A stretch of DNA of 64,000 bases, taken from positions 124,001 to 188,000 of the forward strand of contig NZ_CP128360.1 in NCBI RefSeq assembly GCF_030345095.1. The letters run 5' to 3'. This DNA comes from Solwaraspora sp. WMMA2056 (GTDB lineage: Bacteria; Actinomycetota; Actinomycetes; Mycobacteriales; Micromonosporaceae). Both the position numbers and the translations under genes were made by a program. The stretch's first letter is position 1. Each line of letters starts with the position of its first letter. A model generated the notes under the pieces. The model did no database searches, was not told the DNA's origin, and saw only the letters and a program-made list of their open reading frames with translations. Shown piece by piece: positions 41,720 through 50,552 of this stretch.

Positions 41720-43963
41720 GTGGCCGACCGTGAACTGACCCTGACCGCGAGCCTGCGACCTGCGGCGCTGGACGCCCGCCGGGGCATCGTCCGACTGCAC
41801 CCGGAGGTACTGGCCGCGCTGGGCATCACCGCTGGCACGCCGGTCCGGCTGACCGGGCGACGCAGCACCGCCGGGGTCGCCGCCCGCGCCGAGGCCGGCG
41901 CGAGCCGGGCCCTGCTGTACGCCGACGACCTGACCCTGGGCAACCTGGGGTTGCGCGACGGCGGCCAGGTGACGGTCACCCCCGTACCGCAGGTGGCCGC
42001 CCAGCGGGTGACGCTGGACGGGCCGGCGGAGATCGTCGCCGTCGTCAGCCCGGAGATGCTGCGCCTGGCGTTGCTCGGCAAGGTCGTCACCGCCGGCGAC
42101 AACGTGTCGCTGCTGCCGCAGGACGTCTTCTCCGACGTCGCGCACCGGGGCCTGCTCGAGGCGGCCCGGCGCAGCCTGGCCAACGTCGTCGGGTACGCCT
42201 GGACCAGCACCCTGCTCACGGTGGCCTCGGCCGAACCAGCCGGGACGGCACCGGTTGCCGGAGACGCGGTGCTGGTCACCATGGACACCGTGGTCGGCTG
42301 GCGGCACGGACCGGTCACCCACGGCTCGACCGGCGAGGAGGTACGCCCGGTCGGTGCGGTGGCGCAGCCACCGGCGGCGGACTTCGTCGACGAGCCGCTG
42401 CCGCAGCTGGACGACCTGCCCGGCCTGCGCGCCCAGGCCGACGAGCTGACCGAACTGCTCGACCTGGGCTTCCACCACCGCGAGGTGCTGACCCGGTTGG
42501 GCACCACCGTGTCGCTCGGCGTACTGCTCAGCGGGCCGGCCGGATCCGGCAAGTCGGCGCTGGTCCGCGCGGTCGCCGCCACCCTGGACGCCCGGGTCGA
42601 GGCGCTCTGGGCGCCGGAGGTCGCGGCACTGACCAACGACGCGGCGGCGCAGCGGCTGCGTCGCGCGGCCGAGTCGGTCCGCCGGGGTGACCCGGCGGTC
42701 CTGCTCATCTCGGACGTGGACGCGTTGGCCCCGCGCGACGAACCCGGACCGGTGTCCACGGTGTTCCGCCAGTTGCTGGCCGAGACGGTGGCCGCCGGCG
42801 CGGCCGTGGTCTGCACCACCAGTCACCCGGAGGCGCTGGATCCGGGCCTACGCGGGCCGGACCTGTTGGCGGTGCAGATCGCGGTGCCGTTGCCGGACAC
42901 CGCGATGCGCCGGGAGCAGTTGACCGTGCTGACCCGGGGCATGCCGTTGGCCGAGGACGTCCGGCTGGACGACGTCGCCGCGCGTACCCCTGGTTTCGTC
43001 GCCGCCGACCTCGCCGCGCTGGTCCGCGAGGCCGGGGTACGGGCGGCGTTGCGGCAGAAGACGGCGGACGCGCCGCTGGTCGCGGCCGACGACGTCGAGG
43101 CGGCCCTGGAGGTGGTCCGGCCGACGTCGATGGCCACCTCCACGCTGGAGCTGGCCCAGGTCACGTTGGACGACGTCGGTGACATGGTCGAGGTCAAGCA
43201 GATGCTGACCGAGTCGGTGCTGTGGCCGCTGACCTACCCGGACACGTTCGCCCGGCTGGGGGTGCAGCCGCCGCGCGGGGTGCTGTTGTACGGCCCGCCG
43301 GGTTGCGGCAAGACGTTCCTGGTGACCGCGCTGGCCGGCACCGGCAAGGCGAACGTGTTGTCGGTCAAGGGTGCCGAACTGTTGTCCAAATGGGTCGGCG
43401 AGAGCGAACGGGCGGTCCGGGAGCTGTTCCGTCGGGCCCGGCAGGCGGCGCCGACGCTGGTCTTCCTCGACGAGGTGGACGCCCTCGCCCCGGTCCGGGG
43501 GCAGGCGTCCGACGGCGGCACCACCGACCGGGTGGTGGCGGCCCTGCTGACCGAGTTGGACGGGGTCGAGGCGCTGCGCAACGTGGTGGTGGTCGGCGCG
43601 ACGAACCGCCCCGACCTGGTCGATCCGGCGCTGCTGCGGCCGGGCCGGCTGGAGCGGTTGGTGTACGTGCCGCCGCCGGACGGCGAGGCCCGGGTGGAGA
43701 TCCTCAAGGCGTCGGCGAAGTCGGTACCGCTGGCCGAGGACGTCGACCTGGCCGAGTTGGCCGCGTCGCTGGACGGATTCTCGGCGGCGGACTGCGCCGC
43801 GCTGATCCGCGAGGCGGCGCTGGCCGCGATGCGGGAGTCGTTGGAGGCGTCGTCGGTGACGGCCGCGCACGTCGCGACGGCCCGGGAACGAATCCGGCCG
43901 TCGCTGGATCCGGCGCAGGTCGCCTGGCTGGCCGCGTACGCCGACCAGCAGTCCCAGCGGTGA
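41720..43963 (+). CDS. Cdc48/p97-like tandem AAA ATPase
   Basis: 747 residues. An N-terminal double-psi barrel region (about 1-190) precedes two AAA modules. D1 has Walker A GPAGSGKSALV (about 271) but a Walker B of LLISDVDAL, where DE is replaced by SD, so D1 hydrolysis may be weak. D2 is canonical: GPPGCGKTFLV, VFLDEVDALAP, GATNRPDLVDPALLRPGRL. This matches the actinobacterial Cdc48 homologue (Msm0858/Rv0435c type), which unfolds or extracts protein substrates. It is probably hexameric and cytoplasmic. The start is GTG. It is divergent from the hydrolase-ABC gene. Confidence 0.93.
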   Translation: MADRELTLTASLRPAALDARRGIVRLHPEVLAALGITAGTPVRLTGRRSTAGVAARAEAGASRALLYADDLTLGNLGLRDGGQVTVTPVPQVAAQRVTLDGPAEIVAVVSPEMLRLALLGKVVTAGDNVSLLPQDVFSDVAHRGLLEAARRSLANVVGYAWTSTLLTVASAEPAGTAPVAGDAVLVTMDTVVGWRHGPVTHGSTGEEVRPVGAVAQPPAADFVDEPLPQLDDLPGLRAQADELTELLDLGFHHREVLTRLGTTVSLGVLLSGPAGSGKSALVRAVAATLDARVEALWAPEVAALTNDAAAQRLRRAAESVRRGDPAVLLISDVDALAPRDEPGPVSTVFRQLLAETVAAGAAVVCTTSHPEALDPGLRGPDLLAVQIAVPLPDTAMRREQLTVLTRGMPLAEDVRLDDVAARTPGFVAADLAALVREAGVRAALRQKTADAPLVAADDVEAALEVVRPTSMATSTLELAQVTLDDVGDMVEVKQMLTESVLWPLTYPDTFARLGVQPPRGVLLYGPPGCGKTFLVTALAGTGKANVLSVKGAELLSKWVGESERAVRELFRRARQAAPTLVFLDEVDALAPVRGQASDGGTTDRVVAALLTELDGVEALRNVVVVGATNRPDLVDPALLRPGRLERLVYVPPPDGEARVEILKASAKSVPLAEDVDLAELAASLDGFSAADCAALIREAALAAMRESLEASSVTAAHVATARERIRPSLDPAQVAWLAAYADQQSQR

Positions 43964-43999
43964 GCGGGTTTCGTCCACGACCCCGCAGTGGGTCGAACG

Positions 44000-44566
44000 T
44001 CAGCCGGCTAAGTCCGTGCTGAACGCTTCGTCCAGCCAGAACCGGGCCCGCACCTGACCCTGCTCGACCTGGATGATCGCGCCGCAGCGGCGCAGCAGGT
44101 TGATCGCGGCCCGGTTGGCCGGAGTGGTCCGGGCGACGACCAGTTGGGCACCGAGACGCACCGCCTCGTCGAGCACCGCCCGCAGCGCGGCGGCACCGAT
44201 GCCCCGGCCACGCGCGGAGCGACCGAGCCAGATTCCGGTCTCCACGACACCGGACGGGGCGTCGAGCCGGGTGAGCCGGACGCCGCCGACCACGTCGCCG
44301 CCGAGGGTGACGGCGTACATGATGGTGCCGGCGGGCCCGAAGTGGCCACCGCCGAAGTGGGCACGGTGGAACTCGCGGAACGCGTCGCGGCGGGCGGCGG
44401 TCCAACCCGCCGGCCCCGGCACCGGGGGCATCACCTCGCCCGGCTCGGCCTCGGCCACGGCGGCGGAGAGCAACGGTTCCACCAGGTCGTCGCTCATCGG
44501 GGTCAACCGCACGTCATGCCGCACGGCGGTAGTCTTCCAGGCCGGTGCCGGCTCCGCCTTACTCAT
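44000..44566 (-). CDS. GNAT family N-acetyltransferase
   Basis: 188 residues from ATG 44566, which has a GGGAGGTGCGG RBS. Motif A is WLGRSARGRGIGAAALRAVL, followed by ARTTPANRAAINLLRRCGA. The layout resembles RimJ/RimL-type acetyltransferases. The substrate is unknown. It converges with the AAA ATPase gene, the two stops being 36 bases apart. Confidence 0.85.
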   Translation of the reverse strand: MSKAEPAPAWKTTAVRHDVRLTPMSDDLVEPLLSAAVAEAEPGEVMPPVPGPAGWTAARRDAFREFHRAHFGGGHFGPAGTIMYAVTLGGDVVGGVRLTRLDAPSGVVETGIWLGRSARGRGIGAAALRAVLDEAVRLGAQLVVARTTPANRAAINLLRRCGAIIQVEQGQVRARFWLDEAFSTDLAG

Positions 44567-44716
44567 TCCGCACCTCCCACCTACCCAGCTTCTGGCCCCT
44601 GTACGGGTTATTTGCTCAGCGCCGGTGGTGGTGAAACGCCCGTTCCGGGCCCGGCGTCCGTCCAGCATCACCGCGTCGGCCAGTTGTTCCAGCTCAGCAG
44701 GGATCGACGATCGGCA

Positions 44717-45640
44717 TCACCCGCCATCGAAAAGGCAAAATACGGCGGTGGCGTCGTCGTGCCGCTTGTGGCCGGGCACTGTCGCCGGGCTCACAGTGCT
44801 GTCGGACCCGCCGTGGCCGTCACCGCCGGCACTGCCGTCACCGCCGGCACTGCTGTCACCGCCGGCCTCGGCGGCGCGCACCCGGCGGATCAGTTCGGCC
44901 GGCCCGGCGGTCGCCAGCAGGTCCAGCAGTCCGGGCCAGTCGACGAGTCCGAACAGGTCGACCGCCCGGGTTGCGCCGTCGGTGAGCAGGGCCGCCCGCC
45001 GGACCCGGCCCGGCCCGGTCAGCGGAAGAGTGCCGGACAGCGCCCGGTCGGCGGCGGCCGGATCGGCGGCCGCCACCCAGTAGCCGTCCGGGGTGTTGGT
45101 GTGCTGCCGCTGCCACTGGACGGCCCGGCGGTAGTCGGCCTCCTGTCGGGTGTCGGTGGCGGGTGGCTCACGCTGCCAGAGCCGGTCCATGGTGGCGGCG
45201 AGCCGGTCGTCGGCCACCACCCCGACCTGGCCGGCGACGTCGACGATCAGTGGGCTGTCGCAGAGCACCAGGTAGTCGAGGTGTCCGGAGGTGCGGCGCA
45301 GCAGGCACACGGTCGACGACGGAGTGCCGGGGTGGCCCAGGTCGCAGTCGCCGTCGTGGTCGCCGCGTACCGCCCGGACGGCCTCGGCGAGCAGGGCGGC
45401 CAGCGGGTCGGCCGGTGCGGTCGCGGCGGCGAGGGTGAGCCGGGCGGTGAGTCTGCGCACGTACCAGGCGGGTCCGTGCCGACAGCCGGTGTCGAAGCCG
45501 GCCGGTGCGGTGGCACCGTCCAGGACCGCCACCAGGTCGCCGTACTGCAGTGTCTGGTCCTCGTTGTCCGGTTGACCGGGAGCGGCGACCGAGCAGGCGT
45601 CCACCCGCATGGTCGGCACGGCGGGAATCACCCTGAGCAT
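44717..45640 (-). CDS. PP2C-like protein phosphatase
   Basis: Up to 307 residues from ATG 45640 (ATG 45610 is an alternative, since the RBS-like GGGAG directly abuts the first). It has the PP2C metal-site blocks NEDQ, VLDGAT and the end block HDDATAVFCLF. The core is compact and some motifs are divergent. A Gly/Asp/Ser repeat (AGGDSSAGGDGSAGGDG) interrupts the protein before the last block; it comes from an 18-bp DNA repeat near 44815-44870. It should dephosphorylate Ser/Thr-P proteins in a kinase pathway not encoded here. Confidence 0.75.
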   Translation of the reverse strand: MLRVIPAVPTMRVDACSVAAPGQPDNEDQTLQYGDLVAVLDGATAPAGFDTGCRHGPAWYVRRLTARLTLAAATAPADPLAALLAEAVRAVRGDHDGDCDLGHPGTPSSTVCLLRRTSGHLDYLVLCDSPLIVDVAGQVGVVADDRLAATMDRLWQREPPATDTRQEADYRRAVQWQRQHTNTPDGYWVAAADPAAADRALSGTLPLTGPGRVRRAALLTDGATRAVDLFGLVDWPGLLDLLATAGPAELIRRVRAAEAGGDSSAGGDGSAGGDGHGGSDSTVSPATVPGHKRHDDATAVFCLFDGG

Positions 45641-45762
45641 CTCCCACTAACTCTAGGCATCCGTTCGACTACCGAAGGTAGCTTGACCGGTAGGCGGGTG
45701 TCGAGGATCGCGGGCCGCGCGGCGGTCGGCCTCGACCCCGGGGGACACAGGGGGGCAGCGAA

Positions 45763-45975
45763 ATGTTGCAGCAACTGCACGAGAAGGGCCTGCGGGCCGA
45801 ACACATGTACGCCGCCGGCATCGCCAGCATCGCGCTGTCGTTCACCAGCTGGGTGCTGTCCAAGAAGTTCGAGGCGGCCGGGATCGAGCGGGCCGACCGG
45901 TGGGGCATCTTCGTCGGCGAGTGGGCACCCACCTTCATCGCCCTCGGCAACGGGCTGAAGATGTACGAGAAGTAA
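45763..45975 (+). CDS. Small protein with one hydrophobic helix, function unknown
   Basis: 70 residues preceded by a GGGGG RBS. It has a basic and His-rich start, a weakly hydrophobic helix (AAGIASIALSFTSWVLSK) and an amphipathic end (FIALGNGLKMYEK). Codon use matches real genes. It is flanked by convergent and divergent unrelated genes. Confidence 0.7.
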   Translation: MLQQLHEKGLRAEHMYAAGIASIALSFTSWVLSKKFEAAGIERADRWGIFVGEWAPTFIALGNGLKMYEK

Positions 45976-46007
45976 GGTCCGGAGAGGAACCGGAAGTAGG
46001 CTCCGCT

Positions 46008-46484
46008 TCAGCGGCGGCGGGCCCGCGACCGCGCGGCCCGCAGCCGCCGGAGCCGGGCCACCAGCACCGGCTCCGCCGCCAACGCCGCCGGGTTGTCCAG
46101 CAGTTGGTGCAGCAGCTGGTAGTAGCGGGTCGCGGAGAGCCCGAAGGTGTCCCGGATCGACTGTTCCTTGGCACCGGCGTGCTTCCACCACTGGCGTTCG
46201 AAGTCGAGAATCCGCTGTTCGCGCTCGGTCAACGAGGCGGACGCGGCCGGCACCGGCTCGGCCGGTGCCGCGTCGAGGTCGGACTCGACGTCCGGACCGG
46301 TGCCCGGACCAGTGTCCGGGTCGGCGTCCGGGTCGACCCGCTGCCGGGGAACGTTCGTCGATGTCTGGGGCACCGCACCCGGCCCGGGTCCGGTCCGGGA
46401 CTCGTCAGCAGCCGGCACCTCACCAGGGTAATCGCCGACCTGCCGGCCCGCATCAAACGCACCGGCCGATGTGTCGGCCGGCAC
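46008..46484 (-). CDS. DUF3263 helix-turn-helix protein
   Basis: 158 residues from GTG 46484. The C-terminal 75 residues, with LTEREQRILDFERQWWKHAG and FGLSATRYYQLLHQLLDN, are the DUF3263 domain, an actinobacterial sigma-like HTH. The N-terminal half is a Pro/Asp/Thr-rich tail that varies among members. It probably binds DNA; the target is unknown. Confidence 0.9.
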   Translation of the reverse strand: MPADTSAGAFDAGRQVGDYPGEVPAADESRTGPGPGAVPQTSTNVPRQRVDPDADPDTGPGTGPDVESDLDAAPAEPVPAASASLTEREQRILDFERQWWKHAGAKEQSIRDTFGLSATRYYQLLHQLLDNPAALAAEPVLVARLRRLRAARSRARRR

Positions 46485-46529
46485 CGCACAGGCATGATGG
46501 CCGGCACCGCGCCGGCGGCTCGGGTGATG

Positions 46530-47540
46530 TCAGGTGATGTCGCGCCGGCGCATCGTCCAGGCCGCCACCGTCAGCACCAGCGCCACCACGACCGCCATCA
46601 GCGCACCGGTGTGCACCCAGGTGAGTTCCGTCGTCGGCGGTACGCAGGCCGGAGCACCCGCGCATGCCCCGTAGTCGATCAGCTTGACGGACGAATCCAT
46701 CCAGGCGATCCAGTAGACCGGCAGCAACCACGCCTCCGGATAGCGGGCGTCCACGACCTCGGCGAGGAAGCTCAACGCCGACTGCCCCAGCACCAGTACG
46801 CCGAGCACCCCGCCGAGGGCCAACGCGGTGTGCCGGCCGATCGCGGCCAGTCCGAAGCCGACCGCCGCCGCCGCGACGACCAGGACCACCACCCGCAGGT
46901 CGGCCAGGGCGAACGACTGCCAGTGTCCGGCGGTCACCCCGTCGGTCGACCCGCGCAGCGCGCCGATCATCCAGTGCGCGACCGTCCACAGCAGCACCGC
47001 CGGCACGGTAACCGCCACGACGCCGGTCAGCAGCGCGGCCAGCTTGGTGAACAGCACCCGCAGCCGCTGCGGTCGCCAGAGCAGCAGGTTCATCATCGCG
47101 CCGCTGCTCCACTCGGCGCCGACGAACGAGGCACCGGCGGCGAAGAACACCAGAAACAGCAGGCTGGTAACGGTGTAGAGGGTCGCCGGGAACTCGTCGG
47201 CGAAGATGAAGGTGATCGGGAGGTAGTTCACGGCCGGGAACGAGTCCCGGGTGGGCAGGCCGATGTCGGCGCAGTCCGGCGGGAACTGGTTGAGATCGGG
47301 TGAGCCGGAGGCGTGGCTGCGTTCACACTCGGCCTGCCACTGCTCGGTCCACTCGACGGCGGCCCGGAACTCCTGCTCAGCGGTGCGCTCGGCCTGCGCC
47401 AGCGCGGTCGGTCCGACCCTCTGGTTCTGCAGGAACGTCGCGACGACGACCGTGGCGAGGACCAGCAGGGCGGCGAGGGTGAGGTAGCGGACGAAGCGCC
47501 GCTTGACGAGGCGACGTAGTTCCGCCCGGTACAGCCCCAT
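46530..47540 (-). CDS. ABC-2 type transporter permease
   Basis: 336 residues from ATG 47540 (MGLYRAELRRLVKRRFVRYL), chosen because ATGA overlaps the ATPase stop. It has six hydrophobic spans, with a large extracytoplasmic loop after the first that holds two Cys (AECERS and PPDCADIG). EWSSGAMMNLLLWRPQRLRV is the coupling segment. It pairs with the ATPase encoded just upstream. Confidence 0.88.
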   Translation of the reverse strand: MGLYRAELRRLVKRRFVRYLTLAALLVLATVVVATFLQNQRVGPTALAQAERTAEQEFRAAVEWTEQWQAECERSHASGSPDLNQFPPDCADIGLPTRDSFPAVNYLPITFIFADEFPATLYTVTSLLFLVFFAAGASFVGAEWSSGAMMNLLLWRPQRLRVLFTKLAALLTGVVAVTVPAVLLWTVAHWMIGALRGSTDGVTAGHWQSFALADLRVVVLVVAAAAVGFGLAAIGRHTALALGGVLGVLVLGQSALSFLAEVVDARYPEAWLLPVYWIAWMDSSVKLIDYGACAGAPACVPPTTELTWVHTGALMAVVVALVLTVAAWTMRRRDIT

Positions 47541-48544
47541 CACACTGCTCCCGCTTCGCCGTCGCCGGTCAACTCCAGGAAGACACTTTCCAGGTCCGCG
47601 GTGACCGGGGCCAGTTCGCTGACGTACAGGTCGGCGGCGGCCAACGTACGGGTCACCCACTCGGGTGCGCTCACTCCGTACACCAGCAGGTGGTCTGGGT
47701 GGCGGGCGACGGTGACCGGTGCCGCGCCGCCCACGCCCGACGAGGCCGCGCCGCCCACGCCCGGCGGCGCTGCGGCCGTGCGGGCCACCTCAGCCGTGAG
47801 GGCCGCCTCGGCCGCCGGCAGGTCGGTGGCGGCCGGCAGGCGTACCCGCAGGCCGCCGCCGGAGTGCGCGGCCAGCACCTCGGCGACCGGCCCGGCGGTG
47901 ACCCGCCGGCCCCGGGCGATGATGGTGACCGAGTCGCAGATGAGTTGGATCTCGCCGAGGATGTGGCTGGACAGCACCACCGTGGTGCCGCTGGCCACCA
48001 GGTCGCGCATCAGGGTGCGCATCTCGCGGATGCCGGCCGGGTCGAGCCCGTTGGCCGGCTCGTCGAGGATCAGCAGCTCCGGCTCCTTGAGCAGCGCCGA
48101 GGCCACGGCGAGGCGCTGACGCATGCCGAGGGAGTAGGTCCGGACCCGGTCACCGGCCCGGTCGGCGAGACCGACCAGCTCCAGGACGGCGGGCACCCGC
48201 TGCGGCGCCACCTCACCGGCCTGGGCCAGCAGCGACAGCGTGTCGCGGGCGGTGAAGTGCGGGAAGAACTGCGGGCTCTCCACGATGGCGCCGACCCGGC
48301 GGGTCACCTCGGGCAGGTGTTCGGGCACCGACCGACCGAGGACCTGCATCCGGCCGTCGTTGGCGGCGACCAGGCCGAGCAGCGTCCGCAGGGTGGTGGT
48401 CTTGCCGGAGCCGTTCGGGCCGAGGAAGCCGTGCACCTGGCCGGCCTCGACCCGCATGTCGAAGCCGTCGAGGGCGTGGCGGACCCCGCCGCGACGGCTG
48501 CGGTACGTCTTGCGCAGCCCGGATATCTCCAGTACGGCAGCCAT
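47540..48544 (-). CDS. ABC transporter ATP-binding protein
   Basis: 334 residues. Walker A GFLGPNGSGKTTTLR, signature YSLGMRQRLAVASAL, Walker B LLILDEPANGLDPAG and switch His (SSHILGE) are intact. The C-terminal domain holds an Ala/Gly repeat (GVGGAASSGVGGAAP). It forms an exporter with the permease; the substrate is unknown. Its start has a GGAGGA RBS. Confidence 0.93.
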   Translation of the reverse strand: MAAVLEISGLRKTYRSRRGGVRHALDGFDMRVEAGQVHGFLGPNGSGKTTTLRTLLGLVAANDGRMQVLGRSVPEHLPEVTRRVGAIVESPQFFPHFTARDTLSLLAQAGEVAPQRVPAVLELVGLADRAGDRVRTYSLGMRQRLAVASALLKEPELLILDEPANGLDPAGIREMRTLMRDLVASGTTVVLSSHILGEIQLICDSVTIIARGRRVTAGPVAEVLAAHSGGGLRVRLPAATDLPAAEAALTAEVARTAAAPPGVGGAASSGVGGAAPVTVARHPDHLLVYGVSAPEWVTRTLAAADLYVSELAPVTADLESVFLELTGDGEAGAV

Positions 48545-48632
48545 CGGCCGTCCTCCTCCGTGTGCCCGCCGTCCGGACAGCGCACACCATACGCCGATCC
48601 GGGCTCAGGCGGTGACCACCGTCAGGCCGGAT

Positions 48633-49418
48633 TCAGGCAGTGACCACCGTCAGGCCGAGTTCACGGAACGCGGCGACGGTACGCGGGTCCGCGCCGGAGT
48701 CGGTGACCAGCGTCGACACCCGCTCGATCGGGCAGATCCGGGCGAATGCGTGCCCGCCGAGTTTGGTCGCGTCGGCGATGATCACGACACGTTTGGCCCG
48801 CGCCACCATCAGGGCGTTCATCGACGCCTCGCCCTCGTGGTGGGCGGCGGCGCCGAGCTGCGGGTCGATGGCGTCGACGCCGAGCAGGGCGACGTCCAGG
48901 GTGACCTCCCGCAGCAGTGCCCCGCCCAGCGGTCCGACCAGTTCGAACGACTGCGGGCGGACCACTCCGCCGGCGACGACGATCTTCATCCGGGAACGGA
49001 CCAGCAGCTCGTTGGCGATGTTCAGCGCGTTGGTGACCACGGTCAGTTGGGCGCCGTCCGCGCTGGTGTTCAGATCGGGCCGTACGGCGAGGGCACGGGC
49101 GACCTCGGTGGTGGTGGTGCCGCCGTTGAGGCCGACCACCATGCCGGGGGCGACGAGGGCGGCCGCCGCCGCGCCGATGCGCTGCTTCTCGGCGGAGTTC
49201 TTGGCGGTCTTGTAGCGCAGCGGCAGGTCGTAGGAGACGCCGTTGGCGACCGCGCCACCGCGCGTACGGGTGATCATCTGCTGCTGGGCGAGCTGGTCGA
49301 AGTCGCGCCGGATGGTCGCCTGGGAGACGTCGAGGCGCTCGGCGGCGTCCTCGACGGTGATTCGCCCACTGTCGGTGAGCAGTTCCAGCAGGGCGTTCCA
49401 CCGCGCGTACCGGTCCAT
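48633..49418 (-). CDS. DeoR-family transcription regulator of amino-sugar genes
   Basis: 261 residues from ATG 49418. The N-terminal HTH (ITVEDAAERLDVSQATIRRD) and the C-terminal sugar-phosphate-binding domain with VVGLNGGTTTTEVARALA mark a DeoR member. The ligand is probably a phosphorylated amino sugar. It is divergent from the SIS-ROK-NagA operon and should repress it. The direct repeats in the shared promoter region are likely operators. Confidence 0.92.
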   Translation of the reverse strand: MDRYARWNALLELLTDSGRITVEDAAERLDVSQATIRRDFDQLAQQQMITRTRGGAVANGVSYDLPLRYKTAKNSAEKQRIGAAAAALVAPGMVVGLNGGTTTTEVARALAVRPDLNTSADGAQLTVVTNALNIANELLVRSRMKIVVAGGVVRPQSFELVGPLGGALLREVTLDVALLGVDAIDPQLGAAAHHEGEASMNALMVARAKRVVIIADATKLGGHAFARICPIERVSTLVTDSGADPRTVAAFRELGLTVVTA

Positions 49419-49473
49419 CCCGTCCCTTTCCGCCGCGATCGCGCAGACGGTGAGTAGTTTGCTGCACACTAAT

Positions 49474-49566
49474 GCGCGAAACGCCCGGAGGGCAAAACTC
49501 CCGGCTGCGCGATCTTGGAAGTTTGTTGCCAGCCGGTCACCGCCGTGCGCACAATGACGCGCGAAA
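49474..49566. promoter_or_regulatory. Direct-repeat operator candidates for the DeoR regulator
   Basis: GCGCGAAA occurs at 49474-49481 and 49559-49566 in the same orientation, each preceded by an AATG-like word. DeoR proteins often bind such direct repeats. They flank the inferred promoter of the amino-sugar operon. Confidence 0.5.
49526..49555 (+). promoter_or_regulatory. Promoter candidate for the amino-sugar operon
   Basis: TTGCCA (49526-49531) and CACAAT (49550-49555) are 18 bases apart, about 68 bases before the SIS start codon. Confidence 0.4.
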
Positions 49567-49622
49567 AGCTGTCTGTTCGAGCGGGAACGCGCAGCGTTCC
49601 CTGGCCAACAGGGAGGACGGCG

Positions 49623-50552
49623 ATGACGTACGTCGACGCCGAGATCGCCAGCCAACCCGACTGCTGGCGACAGGCCGCCGCACTGGCCGCCACGTCCACC
49701 ACTGCGCTGCCGGCGGCCGGCGAGCGGGTCGCGGTGGTCGGCTGCGGCACCTCCTGGTTCATCGCGATGGCCTACGCCGGGCTGCGGGAACGCGCCGGAC
49801 ACGGCGAGACCGACGCCTTCCAGGCCTCCGAGTTCCCGACCGGCCGACACTACGACCGCATCCTGGCGATCAGCCGCTCCGGCACCACCACCGAGATCAC
49901 CGACCTGCTCGCCGCCGTCGCCGACCCGACCCGCAGCACGGTCCTCGTCGGCGACCCGGCCTCCCCCGCCGCCCACCTCGCCGGCCACGTCGTCGCGCTG
50001 CCCTTCGCCGACGAACGGTCGGTGGTGCAGACCCGCTTCGCCACCAGCGTGCTGGCCCTGCTCCGCGCCCACCTCGGTGCCGACGTCGCGGCGATCGCCG
50101 CCGACGCAGAGGTCACCGTCCGCGCCCCGCTGCCGATCAACCCGGCCCTGGTCGACCAGGTCACATTCCTCGGCCGGGGCTGGACCGTCGGGCTGGCCCA
50201 CGAGGCGGCGCTGAAGTGCCGGGAGGCCGCCGGCTTCTGGTCGGAGGCGTACCCGGCGATGGACTACCGGCACGGCCCGATCGCGGTCGCCGGCCCGCAC
50301 CGGATGGTCTGGGCGTTCGGCGAGATCCCCGACCACCTGGCCGACGACGTGGCCGCGACCGGCGCGGCCTTCGTGCACAGCCGCACCAACGGGGTGTACG
50401 CCATCCTCGACCGGTGGGCTGCCGGCCGGCAACCACTGGACCCGATGGCCGACCTGATCCTCGCCCAGCGGTTCGCCGTCGCCCTCGCCGACAGCCGTGG
50501 CCTGGACCCGGACAACCCCCGACACCTGACCCGCTCGGTCGTCCTGGCGTGA
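49623..50552 (+). CDS. SIS-domain sugar isomerase/deaminase
   Basis: 309 residues from ATG 49623 with a GGGAGGACGG RBS. Two SIS halves are seen: VVGCGTSWFIAMAY and SRSGTTTE in the first, WSEAYPAMDYRHGP near the end of the second. Relatives include AgaS and the isomerase half of GlmS. It probably acts on an amino-sugar phosphate, converting it to a ketose phosphate with loss of ammonia. It is the first gene of a three-gene operon; its stop overlaps the next start. Confidence 0.88.
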   Translation: MTYVDAEIASQPDCWRQAAALAATSTTALPAAGERVAVVGCGTSWFIAMAYAGLRERAGHGETDAFQASEFPTGRHYDRILAISRSGTTTEITDLLAAVADPTRSTVLVGDPASPAAHLAGHVVALPFADERSVVQTRFATSVLALLRAHLGADVAAIAADAEVTVRAPLPINPALVDQVTFLGRGWTVGLAHEAALKCREAAGFWSEAYPAMDYRHGPIAVAGPHRMVWAFGEIPDHLADDVAATGAAFVHSRTNGVYAILDRWAAGRQPLDPMADLILAQRFAVALADSRGLDPDNPRHLTRSVVLA

